DNA of 64,000 nucleotides from Micromonospora_J zhanjiangensis (lineage in GTDB: Bacteria > Actinomycetota > Actinomycetes > Mycobacteriales > Micromonosporaceae). The notes below the pieces were generated by a model. It did no database searches and was not told the DNA's origin. It saw nothing but the letters and a program-made list of their open reading frames with translations. Positions within the stretch are counted from its first letter, which is position 1. Each line of letters opens with the position of its first letter. The position numbers were made by a program, and so were the translations under genes. The DNA lies in contig NZ_JBHSBN010000003.1 in NCBI RefSeq assembly GCF_042650605.1, forward strand, positions 124,001 to 188,000. Reading direction: 5' to 3'. Positions 1 to 7,875 of the stretch are shown here, one piece after another.

Positions 1-299
1 TGCTCGCCGCCTCCCACAGGCGGCACGGCACCACCTGGAGGGCCCCGATGAAAATCGCGAACTACAAATACCAGAGCGACTTCGCCCGCCGTTACTTCCA
101 GCAGGGCTTCACCGAAGGCAAAGCCGAGGGAGAGGCCAAGGGCCAGGCCATGGCGCTGCTGACGGTGCTCGCGGCACGTGACCGCACGGTGTCCGACGCG
201 GCACGCCAGCGAATCACCGAATGCACCGACCCCGACCAGTTCGAAACGTGGATCCGGCGCGCCGCCACCGCCATCTCGGTCGCCGAGATCCTCGCCTGA
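1..299 (+). pseudogene. Rpn-family nuclease/transposase-like protein, C-terminal part, frameshifted
   Basis: The 83 codons from ATG 48 resemble the C-terminal tail of the Rpn (PD-(D/E)XK, recombination-promoting nuclease/transposase-like) proteins common in Streptomyces and Micromonospora: YQSDFARRYF, then a G/E/A-rich stretch, then a CTDPDQFETWIRRA motif. Reading the frame that starts at base 2 gives LPQAARHHLE, the segment that normally precedes this tail. The two halves are in different frames. They join correctly if one G of the run at 40-42 is removed. The upstream part lies outside the window. The simplest reading is a gene broken by a +1 frameshift (or a sequencing error). An independent small gene starting at 48 is possible but lacks a convincing ribosome binding site. 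Family assignment is from memory of the family; the frame break is directly visible. Confidence 0.6.
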
Positions 300-410
300 C
301 GGCCCGGCACCACGTCCCGGGCGCCTGACCGGCGTCCAGGTGCCAACCGATCGCCATAAGCTGGACGGATTGGTCGGCATCCGTGCCGACCTCGTGCGGG
401 GAGAGGTGCG

Positions 411-1640
411 ATGACGAAGAGTGCCCGCCGGGCGGACCCGGCCGGGGCGCGCCCGGAGGACGCCTGGCTGGTCGAGGTCGCCCGCACCGCCGGCGTCGAC
501 GCCGGTGGCGTGCCGGTGGAGCTGCTCGGCGACTATCTGCGGCTGCTGACGGACGCCGCGGTGACCGGCCGCCGGCCGCGTCGCGGTGAACTCGACGCGG
601 TGGGGGCCCTCGGCCGGCACGCCGCCGAGCAGGGCGTGTCGGCGGGGCGGGTCGTCCGCCTCTACCTGTCCGCTGCGCGGCGGTTCTGGCGGGAGTTGCC
701 GCACCTGGACCGGTCCACCGACAGCGAGACGGTACGGGCGGCGGCGGACGCCGTACTCCACGTCGTCGACACCGCCGTGGCCACGCTGGCCGAGGGGTAC
801 GTGGTGGCCCGTCGCGAGCTGGTCCGCCGGGAGGAGACGTTACGCCGGGAACTCGTCGACGACCTGCTGCGCGGTGACTCGGACCTCGGTGGCCTGGTGG
901 AACGGGCCGAGCCGTTCGGGCTGGATCTCGCCCGGGTGCATCAGGTGGCGTTGGCCGCACCGAGCCGGCGGCTCCCGGACACCGACGCGGCGATCAGTGC
1001 CCTGGAACGGGTCATCTTCGACCGGCTGGGTGACCGGGACGTCCTGGTGGCCACGAAGGAGGGGCTGCTCGTCGTGATCGCGCCGGCGGACGCGCTGCCG
1101 GTCGACCGGAGCACCGGTGACGGCGGATCGGTACGAAACCTGGGCCGGATGATGCACGCCGAGTTGGACCGGCTGGCGCGGGGTCGCCCGTGGCAGGTGG
1201 CGGTGGGCCGCCCGCACCCGGGCCTGTACGGCATCGCCCGCTCGTACGAGGAGGCCCGCGAGGCCCTGGCCACGGCCCGGCGGCTGCACACGGACAGCCC
1301 GGTCATCGACACCCACGACCTGCTCATCTACCGCGTCCTGCTGCGGGACCAGCCGGCCATGGTCGACCTCGTCCGGGCGGTGCTGACACCACTGAGCCGG
1401 GCCCGGGGTGGCGCCGGGCCGCTGCTGGGCACCCTGAGCGAGTATTTCGCCAGCGGCGAGGTCGCCACCGAGGCGGCCCGCCGCCTGCACGTGTCGGTCC
1501 GCACCGTCACCTATCGGCTGGACCGGATCCGGACGCTGAGCGGCTACGACCCCACCGATCCACGGGACCGGTTCACCCTGCACGCCGCCGTGCTCGGTGC
1601 CCGGGCCCTGGACTGGCCGCGCCAGCCGCTGCCGACGTAG
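411..1640 (+). CDS. PucR-type helix-turn-helix transcriptional regulator
   Basis: This 409-residue protein has the layout of PucR/CdaR-type regulators. An N-terminal helical sensor region covers about residues 10-170, a degenerate GGDEF-like middle region about 180-310, and a C-terminal HTH_30 domain about 345-400. The HTH contains ATEAARRLHVSVRTVTYRLD followed by LSGYDPTDPRDRF, the classic PucR C-terminus. It should be a cytosolic DNA-binding protein; no ligand can be read from the sequence. The ATG is preceded by a GGGGAGAGG ribosome binding site. The gene stands alone and converges on the KhtT-like gene downstream. The target is unknown. Confidence 0.88.
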   Translation: MTKSARRADPAGARPEDAWLVEVARTAGVDAGGVPVELLGDYLRLLTDAAVTGRRPRRGELDAVGALGRHAAEQGVSAGRVVRLYLSAARRFWRELPHLDRSTDSETVRAAADAVLHVVDTAVATLAEGYVVARRELVRREETLRRELVDDLLRGDSDLGGLVERAEPFGLDLARVHQVALAAPSRRLPDTDAAISALERVIFDRLGDRDVLVATKEGLLVVIAPADALPVDRSTGDGGSVRNLGRMMHAELDRLARGRPWQVAVGRPHPGLYGIARSYEEAREALATARRLHTDSPVIDTHDLLIYRVLLRDQPAMVDLVRAVLTPLSRARGGAGPLLGTLSEYFASGEVATEAARRLHVSVRTVTYRLDRIRTLSGYDPTDPRDRFTLHAAVLGARALDWPRQPLPT

Positions 1641-1645
1641 CGGAT

Positions 1646-1767
1646 CAGGACGCCGCGCGTCGCCGGTCGGGCTGCCGCGTCGCGGGTCAGGACGCCACGC
1701 CGCGTCGCGTCACGGGTCAGGACGCGCCGCGTCGCGTCACGGGTCAGGACGGCGCGTCGCGGGTCAG
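1646..1767. repeat. Imperfect ~27-bp tandem repeats between convergent genes
   Basis: The stretch is built from variants of a GC-rich unit ending in CGCGTCACGGGTCAGGACG. Two 25-nt copies at 1700-1724 and 1727-1751 are identical, giving a period of 27. Partial or degenerate copies flank them (around 1660-1694 and 1752-1767). The array begins just after the PucR stop codon and runs into the last codons of the convergent KhtT-like gene, so it supplies that protein's C-terminus and stop codon. The period divides by three, so copy-number change would not shift the frame. Confidence 0.75.
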
Positions 1768-1977
1768 TTCGGGGAAGCCGAGCAGCGTGGCCAACGCGGT
1801 CCTCTCGGCCCGGGTGAGCGCGAGGGTCACCATGAGGTCGGGGTCGTCCGGGTCGTCGTAGACCACGTCCCGACGGTCGCCGACGTCGTATTCGACGATG
1901 CCGATCCGGCGGCGCTGTGCGGTGGTGAAGGTGTACCGCGCTCCGATGCCGGGCAATGCCGTGCGTTCGATCTCCAT
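1744..1977 (-). CDS. KhtT/TrkA-like N-terminal domain protein, short (C-terminal RCK domain absent)
   Basis: The 77-residue product starts MEIERTALPGIGARYTFTT and continues with RRRIGIVEYDVGDRRDVVYD and LTRAERTALATLLG. This matches the N-terminal domain of KhtT-like regulatory subunits of cation:proton antiporters. Those proteins are normally about 160 residues and end in a TrkA-C/RCK_C ligand-binding domain, which is missing here. The last residues are encoded by the tandem repeat array. The ATG at 1977 follows a clear GGAG at good spacing, so I prefer it over longer upstream starts. No antiporter gene is adjacent. It may be a decayed or reduced form; function is not certain. Confidence 0.6.
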   Translation of the reverse strand: MEIERTALPGIGARYTFTTAQRRRIGIVEYDVGDRRDVVYDDPDDPDLMVTLALTRAERTALATLLGFPELTRDAPS

Positions 1978-2029
1978 GGGGTACTCCTGCGGGGCCGGCT
2001 GCCGGCAGCCGGCCCGGAGCGGGTCGGCG

Positions 2030-2266
2030 TCAGAGCAGAGCGGTGGACGGTCGGGCGGATGACGGAACGCCCGGCGGAGCCCGGTCGGCCGACCAGGCGG
2101 GAACACAGCTCGCGACAGCGCGGTTCAGCCGGAACACGATGCACATGCCCGAGGGGCGGCCGGCCCGGACCGCCGCGACGACGACCGTCAGCACGGCCAG
2201 CATGGGCAGCGCGAACGACCGTTCGATGCCGAGGAGGGATGGTCGACCGCGCATGCGGCCAACCAT
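2030..2266 (-). CDS. Possible small membrane protein, unrecognised
   Basis: A 78-codon reading frame lies just upstream of the KhtT-like gene on the same strand. It has one hydrophobic stretch near residues 18-33 (SFALPMLAVLTVVVAA) that could be a signal or membrane segment, followed by a basic, proline- and serine-rich tail with no recognisable motif. There is no clear ribosome binding site before the start, and the composition is compatible with a chance frame in GC-rich DNA. I list it only because of its position and hydrophobic segment. Confidence 0.2.
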   Translation of the reverse strand: MVGRMRGRPSLLGIERSFALPMLAVLTVVVAAVRAGRPSGMCIVFRLNRAVASCVPAWSADRAPPGVPSSARPSTALL

Positions 2267-2498
2267 AGCCGCCCGCGGAACGCCACCCGCCGCCGGCGAC
2301 GCGAGGGGTTTCGGGAGCCGCCGATCCCCTGATCCGGATCGCTACCGTCGGTGCCGGCGGCCCGACGACGGGCGGTCGTGTTCTCCGGCGGTCGGCAACC
2401 GGGCGGCCCGTTGTTGGCCGGTGCCGTGCAATGTCACCTCCGCGTTTCCGGCCGACGCTGGAGGTCCGACCCGGAACCCGAGGAGCGAGGAGGCGGTG

Positions 2499-2621
2499 AT
2501 GACGACCCCGCTGCCGGTGGCGCTGCCGCCCCCCTGTCCGTCGGTCGTCCGCCGCCACCGCTGCCGCCGGCAGGTGCCGGCGCGCCTGCGTCCGGTCACA
2601 CCGCCGGGCGCCGCGATCTGA
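2499..2621 (+). CDS. Candidate 40-residue small ORF with a strong ribosome binding site
   Basis: An ATG at 2499 follows GAGCGAGGAGGCGGTG, one of the best Shine-Dalgarno sequences in the window, at 5-6 nt spacing. The 40-codon frame is rich in Pro, Val and Arg and has no recognisable domain. It ends about 100 nt before the MreB-like gene, which has its own ribosome binding site. It could be a leader peptide or a small protein, or the purine run could be fortuitous. The surrounding stretch from 2267 to 2725 contains no other gene that I can support. Confidence 0.3.
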   Translation: MTTPLPVALPPPCPSVVRRHRCRRQVPARLRPVTPPGAAI

Positions 2622-2725
2622 GGGCGCTCCCGCCCCGGTCCCCTACCCGCGCCGCTCCCCTTCCCGCACGCGCCGTCCCGCCGACGGCCGCGAAGTCGTA
2701 GCCCACCCCCGGAAAGGAGGTTGGT

Positions 2726-3544
2726 ATGCCCGGCGACGTCACCTCCCGCCAAGCCTCCACGCGTATCACGGAGCTGGTGGTCGGTCATTCGCACACCACC
2801 CGCCCGCCGGTGGCCGTCCGCCCGGAGCCGATGGCCGTGGACCTCGGCAGCGCGCGACTGCGGATCTGGTTGGGGCCCGGTGGGGTCCTGAACGTTCCGG
2901 TCGGTCAGGGCCTGCGACGGCCGGTCGTGCAACGTGGCCGGATCGTCGACGGGGCGGCCTGCGTCAGCGAACTGCGGCGGTTGGTGCGGGAGCATCACAG
3001 CCCGGTGTCCGTGGGGGCGCTCGTCGTGGCCTGCCGGCCGGTGCTCGCCACGCCGGCCGAGCTGGACACCACCCGCCGCGTGCTCAGCGCCGTGCTCGCA
3101 CCGTCCCGACTGATCTTCGTGGACACGGTCCGCGCGGGCGCCGTCGGCGCCGGTGCCGTCGCCGGGACGTTGCTGCTCGCCGACGTGGGTGCCCAACTCA
3201 CCGAGGTGGCCGTCCTGCGGGACGGTCGGGTGGTCGCCGCCCGGCGCGCCGAGGTGGGCACCCGCGACCTGAACCACGCGGTGACCGAGGACATGCTCGC
3301 GGAGACCGCCATCCGGCTGATCCGCGAGCTGCGCCAGGAACCGGCGGCACGGCCGCTGGTCGGCGCGGCCCTGACCCGTGGCGTGCTCGTCGTCGGCGAC
3401 GGCGCCACTCGACCCGACCTGATCGCCCGGCTGGTCGCCGTCCTGGGCGTGCCGGTCCATCGCGCCGCCCTGCCGCGTACCGCGGCGCTGACCGGTGCCG
3501 GAATGGCCGCCGTGGCGGCGGTCCGACACCCGGCCGGCACCTGA
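2726..3544 (+). CDS. MreB-like actin-fold (rod shape-determining-type) ATPase
   Basis: The 272-residue protein shows MreB/actin-fold signatures. A phosphate-1-like motif MAVDLGSARLRIWL lies near residues 36-49, a second phosphate-type loop LLLADVGAQLTEVAVL near 152-167, and an adenosine-loop-like GVLVVGDGATRPDL near 220. It is shorter than canonical MreB (about 340 residues) and resembles the short MreB-like paralogs of Streptomyces and Micromonospora. The first ~30 residues are not conserved. The ribosome binding site GGAAAGGAGG is very strong. The TraR/DksA-type gene follows 31 nt downstream, so the two are probably co-transcribed. Role in filament formation or sporulation is inference. Confidence 0.75.
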   Translation: MPGDVTSRQASTRITELVVGHSHTTRPPVAVRPEPMAVDLGSARLRIWLGPGGVLNVPVGQGLRRPVVQRGRIVDGAACVSELRRLVREHHSPVSVGALVVACRPVLATPAELDTTRRVLSAVLAPSRLIFVDTVRAGAVGAGAVAGTLLLADVGAQLTEVAVLRDGRVVAARRAEVGTRDLNHAVTEDMLAETAIRLIRELRQEPAARPLVGAALTRGVLVVGDGATRPDLIARLVAVLGVPVHRAALPRTAALTGAGMAAVAAVRHPAGT

Positions 3545-3575
3545 AGTCCGATCTCGTCCGTAAGGAGTCCCGACC

Positions 3576-3890
3576 ATGACGCACACCGTGAACGACCGCA
3601 CCGCAACCCTCCGCGAGCTGCTGGAACGTCAGCTCAGCGAGCACACCGAGCAGCTCACCGAACTGACCGGTTACACCCGGCAGCCCGGCCACGGCGGCCA
3701 CGACCCGGACACCCTGCGCCGGCTGGTCGCCGCCGCCCGGCAGGGCATCTCCGACACCAGCCAGGCGCTGGAGCGGATGGCCGAGGGCGGCTACGGCGTC
3801 TGCGCGGCCTGTGGTCGCGACATTCCGACGGCCCGCCTGGAGGTCCTGCCGTCCGCCCGTTACTGCGTACCGTGCCAGCAGCGTCGCTGA
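3576..3890 (+). CDS. TraR/DksA-family C4 zinc-finger protein
   Basis: The 104-residue protein ends in a DksA/TraR-type four-cysteine zinc finger: CAAC (about residues 74-77) followed by YCVPC 21 residues later. It is preceded by EALERMAEGGYGVC-like helix sequence (here QALERMAEGGYGVC). The N-terminal part is a predicted coiled coil rich in Glu and Leu, as in DksA-like secondary-channel proteins. The family binds RNA polymerase or acts as a small redox-sensitive factor; which applies here is not visible. It ends only 2 nt before the convergent glnE gene, so the two share a terminator region. The start follows AAGGAG. Confidence 0.88.
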   Translation: MTHTVNDRTATLRELLERQLSEHTEQLTELTGYTRQPGHGGHDPDTLRRLVAAARQGISDTSQALERMAEGGYGVCAACGRDIPTARLEVLPSARYCVPCQQRR

Positions 3891-3892
3891 CG

Positions 3893-6800
3893 TCAGGCGC
3901 CGAAGACACGTTCCATGGCCGCCCGGGAGCGGCGGGCGGTGCGCAGGTAGTGGTCCAGGAACTCACCCGGGTCGTCGGCGCCGAGCAGCCGGACCACGCC
4001 GGCCAGCTCGACGCCGTGCCGGGGCAACTGGTCGCCGCCGCGCCCGCGGACCAGCATCAGCGCGTCCCGTACCCGGGCGGCCAGGGTCCACCCGGCGGCC
4101 ATCGCCGCCGCGTCGGCCGGGTCGACCAGCTCGGCCGCCCGGGCCGCGGCCAGCGCGTCCAGGGTACGGGTGCCGCGCAGCGCCGGCACCGCACCGGCGT
4201 GCCGCAACTGGAGCAGTTGCACCGCCCACTCCACGTCGGCCAGCCCGCCCCGGCCCAGCTTGGTGTCGGTGTTCGGGTCGGCACCCCGGGGCAGCCGCTC
4301 GGTCTCCACCCGGGCCTTGATCCGCCGGATCTCGGTCACCTGTGCCCGGCTCAGCCCACCGGCCGGGTAGCGCACCGGATCGGCGACGGTGACGAACTCG
4401 GCGGCCAGGTCGGCGTCCCCGCAGACGTACCGGGCGCGCAGCAGCGCCTGCGCCTCCCACACCTTGGCCCACCGGCTGTAGTACGACTGGTACGCGGCGA
4501 GGCTGCGGACCAGGGGACCCTGCCGGCCCTCGGGGCGCAGGTCCGCGTCGACGGCCAGCGGCGGGTCGGGCGCCGGCACGGCGAGCAGGCGGCGCATCTC
4601 CTCGGCGACGGCCCGGGCCGCGGCGCTGGCCGCGTCGTCGGCCACCCCGGGCGGCGGGTCGTAGACGAACAGCACGTCCGCGTCGGAGAGATAGTTCAGC
4701 TCGCACCCGCCGAGCCGGCCCATGCCGATCACGGCGAACCGCAGGCCGGGCATCGCGGGCCCGGCCGCCCGGGCCACCTTCAGCGCGGCGGACAGCGTCG
4801 CGTCGGCGACGTCGGTGAGGGCCCGACCGACGGTGTCGAGGTCCAGCGGGCGGTCCGGCGCCAGCGAGCCGCCCCGGGACAGCACGTCCGCGCAGGCCAG
4901 CCGGAGCAGTTCCCGGCGGCGCAGCGCCCGGACCGCGCGGATCGCCTCGACCGGGTCGGGTGACTCGGCCTCGCCGCCGGCCAGGTGCCGGGCGGCCGCG
5001 GCGGCGAACCCGTCGCAGAGCACCTCCCGGCCACGCGGGACCAGTTCGCCGTCCTCGGCCAGCAGCCGCAACGCCTCCGGTTCCCGACCGAGCAGGTCGG
5101 CGGCGTACCGGGACAGGGCCAGCGTGCGGGCCAACCGGCGGGCCACCGGCCCGGAGTCGCGCAGCACCCGCAGGTACCACGGCGTGCTACCCAGCTTGTC
5201 GGAGACCGAACGGTAGTTGAGCAGCCCGCGGTCGGGTTCCGGCGCGTCGGCGAACTCCTGCAGCAGCACCGGCAGCAGGGTGCGCTGGATCGCCGCGGTC
5301 CGGGTCACCCCGCCGGTGAGCGCCTGGATGTGCCGCAGCGCCCCGGTCGGGTCGGCGAAGCCGAGGATCTCCAGCCGTCGGCCGGCCGCCTCCGGGGTGA
5401 GCCGCAGTCCTTCGGCGGGCACCCGGGCCACCGCCTCCAGCAGCGGGCGGTAGAGCAGCTTGGCGTGCAGCCGGCGTACCTCGGTGGCGTGGCTGACCCA
5501 GTCGGCGCGGAACGCCTCGACCGCGTCCCGGCCCGGCAGCGCGGTGTAGCCGAGCGCGTGGGCCAGCCAGCGCAGCGCCGGCCGCTCGGCCGGCACGGTG
5601 TGGGTCCGCCGCAACCCCTGCAACTGCAGCCGGTGCTCGACCGCGCGCAGGAACCGGTAGCCGCGCAGCAGCGCCTCCCCGTCGGCGCGGCCCACGTACC
5701 CCCCGCCGACCAGGGCCCGCAGCGCCGGGATGGTCCCCGGTACGCGCAGCGACTCGTCGCCGCGACCGTGCACGAGTTGCAGCAGTTGCACGGCGAACTC
5801 GATGTCCCGCAGCCCGCCGGGCCCCCGCTTGATCTCGCGTTCCAGTTCCCGGGGCGGGATGTTGTCGATGATCCGGCGGCGCATCGCCCGGACGTCCTCG
5901 ACCGCCTCGGGCCGTTCGGCCGCGTGCCAGACCAGCGGCGAGAGCTGGTCGATCCACTCGGCGGCCAGGTCCAGGTCTCCGGCCGCCGGGCGGGCCTTGA
6001 GCAACGCCTGGAACTCCCAGGTACGGGCCCAGCGCCGGTAGTAGGCGAGATGGCTGGCCAGGGTCCGCACCAGCGGCCCCCGGCTGCCCTCGGGCCGCAG
6101 CGCGGCGTCCACCGGCCAGGCCACCAGCCCGCAGACGTGGATCAGCCGGGTGGCCACGGTGGTGGCCGCGGTCAGGTCCTCGTCGGTGTCGGCGACGAAG
6201 ATGACATCCACGTCGGAGACGTAGTTGAGTTCGCCGCCACCGCACTTGCCCATCGCCACCACGGCCAGCCGGGGCGGCGACGTACCGGCCGGCAGTTCCG
6301 CCACGGCCAGGTCGTACGCGGCGGCCAGGGTCGCGTCGGCCAGCCGGGACAGCGCCGCCATCGTCTGTTCCAGCGTGCTCGCGCCGGTCAGGTCGGCCGC
6401 CGCGACGCGCAACAACGCCAGCCGGTACGCCCGGCGCAGCGCGGGGATCGGCGCGTTCCCGCCCGTCCCGGTGCCGGTCCGCCCGTCCGTCTCCGGGTCG
6501 AGGTCGCCGTCCGCCCGGGGTGCGCCGCCGCCGGGAACGGTGGACAGCGCCCGCCACTGGTCCGGATTGGCCACCAGATGGTCGCCCAGCGCCGACGACG
6601 CCCCGAGGACGGCGATCAGCCGGCGCCGCAGCCCCGGATCGGCGTGCAGCGCGGCGATCAACGCCGACCCGGCGCCGGCCGTGGCCGGCTCTTCGGCGGC
6701 CGTCGTCGGCGTCGCACCGGCACCCGTGGTCGCCGGCTGCCCGCCCGTGCCGGCCGACGCCGCCGGGTTCCGGCCGTTGTCCACGCCGGCCAGACGGCGT

Positions 6801-7051
6801 TCGGCCTCGACGATGCGGTGCAGTTGGCGCAGGGCCAGGTCCGGGTCGGCGGCCCGGGACAGCGCGGTCAGCAGATCGGCGGCCGGCTCGTCGACCGGTT
6901 CCTGGGTCTGCAGCCGCCACAGTCCGAGCCCGTCCGGGCCGAGCAGGTCGGCGGCACCGGCCGAGCCGTCGGGACGGCCGGTGCGCTCGCCGTCGGAGAG
7001 GCCGAACCCGTACCGGGCGAGTCGGGCCTGGGCGCTGGTCGGTCTGCTCAT
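3893..7051 (-). CDS. glnE: Bifunctional glutamine-synthetase adenylyltransferase/deadenylyltransferase
   Basis: This 1052-residue cytosolic enzyme attaches AMP to, and removes it from, glutamine synthetase I in response to nitrogen status. It carries two nucleotidyltransferase domains in tandem, each with the G-S/G-X10-D-X-D type signature. GGGELNYVSDVDVIFVAD lies near residues 267-285 (N-terminal, de-adenylylating domain in E. coli GlnE). GGCELNYLSDADVLFVYD lies near 775-795 (C-terminal, adenylylating domain). Length is close to other actinobacterial GlnE proteins. The ATG is 5 nt after the stop of the upstream amidotransferase gene, so the two form an operon. A Gly/Thr/Pro-rich insertion near residues 95-120 is probably a disordered linker. 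Confidence 0.97.
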   Translation of the reverse strand: MSRPTSAQARLARYGFGLSDGERTGRPDGSAGAADLLGPDGLGLWRLQTQEPVDEPAADLLTALSRAADPDLALRQLHRIVEAERRLAGVDNGRNPAASAGTGGQPATTGAGATPTTAAEEPATAGAGSALIAALHADPGLRRRLIAVLGASSALGDHLVANPDQWRALSTVPGGGAPRADGDLDPETDGRTGTGTGGNAPIPALRRAYRLALLRVAAADLTGASTLEQTMAALSRLADATLAAAYDLAVAELPAGTSPPRLAVVAMGKCGGGELNYVSDVDVIFVADTDEDLTAATTVATRLIHVCGLVAWPVDAALRPEGSRGPLVRTLASHLAYYRRWARTWEFQALLKARPAAGDLDLAAEWIDQLSPLVWHAAERPEAVEDVRAMRRRIIDNIPPRELEREIKRGPGGLRDIEFAVQLLQLVHGRGDESLRVPGTIPALRALVGGGYVGRADGEALLRGYRFLRAVEHRLQLQGLRRTHTVPAERPALRWLAHALGYTALPGRDAVEAFRADWVSHATEVRRLHAKLLYRPLLEAVARVPAEGLRLTPEAAGRRLEILGFADPTGALRHIQALTGGVTRTAAIQRTLLPVLLQEFADAPEPDRGLLNYRSVSDKLGSTPWYLRVLRDSGPVARRLARTLALSRYAADLLGREPEALRLLAEDGELVPRGREVLCDGFAAAAARHLAGGEAESPDPVEAIRAVRALRRRELLRLACADVLSRGGSLAPDRPLDLDTVGRALTDVADATLSAALKVARAAGPAMPGLRFAVIGMGRLGGCELNYLSDADVLFVYDPPPGVADDAASAAARAVAEEMRRLLAVPAPDPPLAVDADLRPEGRQGPLVRSLAAYQSYYSRWAKVWEAQALLRARYVCGDADLAAEFVTVADPVRYPAGGLSRAQVTEIRRIKARVETERLPRGADPNTDTKLGRGGLADVEWAVQLLQLRHAGAVPALRGTRTLDALAAARAAELVDPADAAAMAAGWTLAARVRDALMLVRGRGGDQLPRHGVELAGVVRLLGADDPGEFLDHYLRTARRSRAAMERVFGA

Positions 7052-7056
7052 CGTCG

Positions 7057-7824
7057 CTACTGGCCGAGCAGCGGCAGGGTCCGCCGCGGGTCACCGGCGT
7101 CGAGTTCGCCGCGGGCCAGGGCGGCGAACCGGGCGGCGAACGGCTGCCACGCCTCCTCCACGTCGGCCAGCACCCGGGCGCACGCCGCGACCACCAACTC
7201 CGGGTCGTAGTCCAGCTCGGCCAGGGTGGCCGAGTCGGTCGACCAGCCGGCGACCATCTCGGCGTCGCACTCGATGTGGAACTGCAGCCCCCAGGCCCGG
7301 TCGCCCAACCGGAACGCCTGGTTCGGGTAGCGGGTGCCGGCGGCCAGCAGCACGGCGCCGTGCGGCAGGTCGGTGATCTCGTCGGAGTGCCAGTGCAGCA
7401 CGTCCGGGATCAGCGGCACGTAACGGAACAGCGGATCCTGTTCGGCGGCGTCCCGCCGGCCGACGACCCCGGGTCCGACCTCCGGGCCGGCCGCGCCGCG
7501 GACCACCGTGCCGCCGTGCGCGTGGGCCAGCAACTGTGCGCCGAGGCAGACCGCCAGGGTGGGCACCCGGTGCCGGACCGCCTTGCGCAGCAACCCCTCC
7601 AGGCCGGCGAACCAGGGCGCGCCGGGTTCGCCGTCGGGCCGCGGATACACCGTCTGGGCGCCACCGAGCACCACCAGCGCGTCGTACCCGGCGAGGTCGT
7701 CGGGCAGGGCGTCGCCCGCGTACGGCCGGAGCACCCGCAGGTCGAGGCCGGCCTCGGTCAGCCACTCCCCCAACCGGCGCGGGTCGTTCGTCGGATCGTT
7801 CTCGATCACCAGTGCGGTCGCCAC
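7057..7824 (-). CDS. Class I glutamine amidotransferase-like protein
   Basis: The protein has the triad of class I glutamine amidotransferases: Cys in LAVCLGAQLLA (residue 93) and His/Glu in LQFHIE (residues 183/185). It belongs to the GMP-synthase-like GATase group of about 240-255 residues whose acceptor substrates are mostly unknown. I chose the GTG at 7824 (VATALVIEND) because homologous proteins begin with this beta-strand. The longer frame from 7890 adds a non-conserved Arg-rich extension. It is the first gene of an operon with glnE, which fits a role in glutamine/nitrogen metabolism, but that link is contextual only. A divergent LD-carboxypeptidase gene starts about 50 nt away. Confidence 0.85.
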   Translation of the reverse strand: MATALVIENDPTNDPRRLGEWLTEAGLDLRVLRPYAGDALPDDLAGYDALVVLGGAQTVYPRPDGEPGAPWFAGLEGLLRKAVRHRVPTLAVCLGAQLLAHAHGGTVVRGAAGPEVGPGVVGRRDAAEQDPLFRYVPLIPDVLHWHSDEITDLPHGAVLLAAGTRYPNQAFRLGDRAWGLQFHIECDAEMVAGWSTDSATLAELDYDPELVVAACARVLADVEEAWQPFAARFAALARGELDAGDPRRTLPLLGQ

Positions 7825-7875
7825 GGTGTCGAGGCTATCCGGTCGGCGTTCCGGCCCCCGATAGGCTCGGGCGCT

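Noticed and set aside
1646..1767. CRISPR array
   Set aside because: Units are directly adjacent without unique spacers, vary in sequence and have no cas genes nearby. This is a simple tandem repeat.
4985..7210. Long open frame of 741 codons on the plus strand opposite glnE
   Set aside because: It is a shadow of glnE: composition is Gln/Arg/Gly-rich, no motifs, and the minus strand carries a complete, recognisable GlnE.
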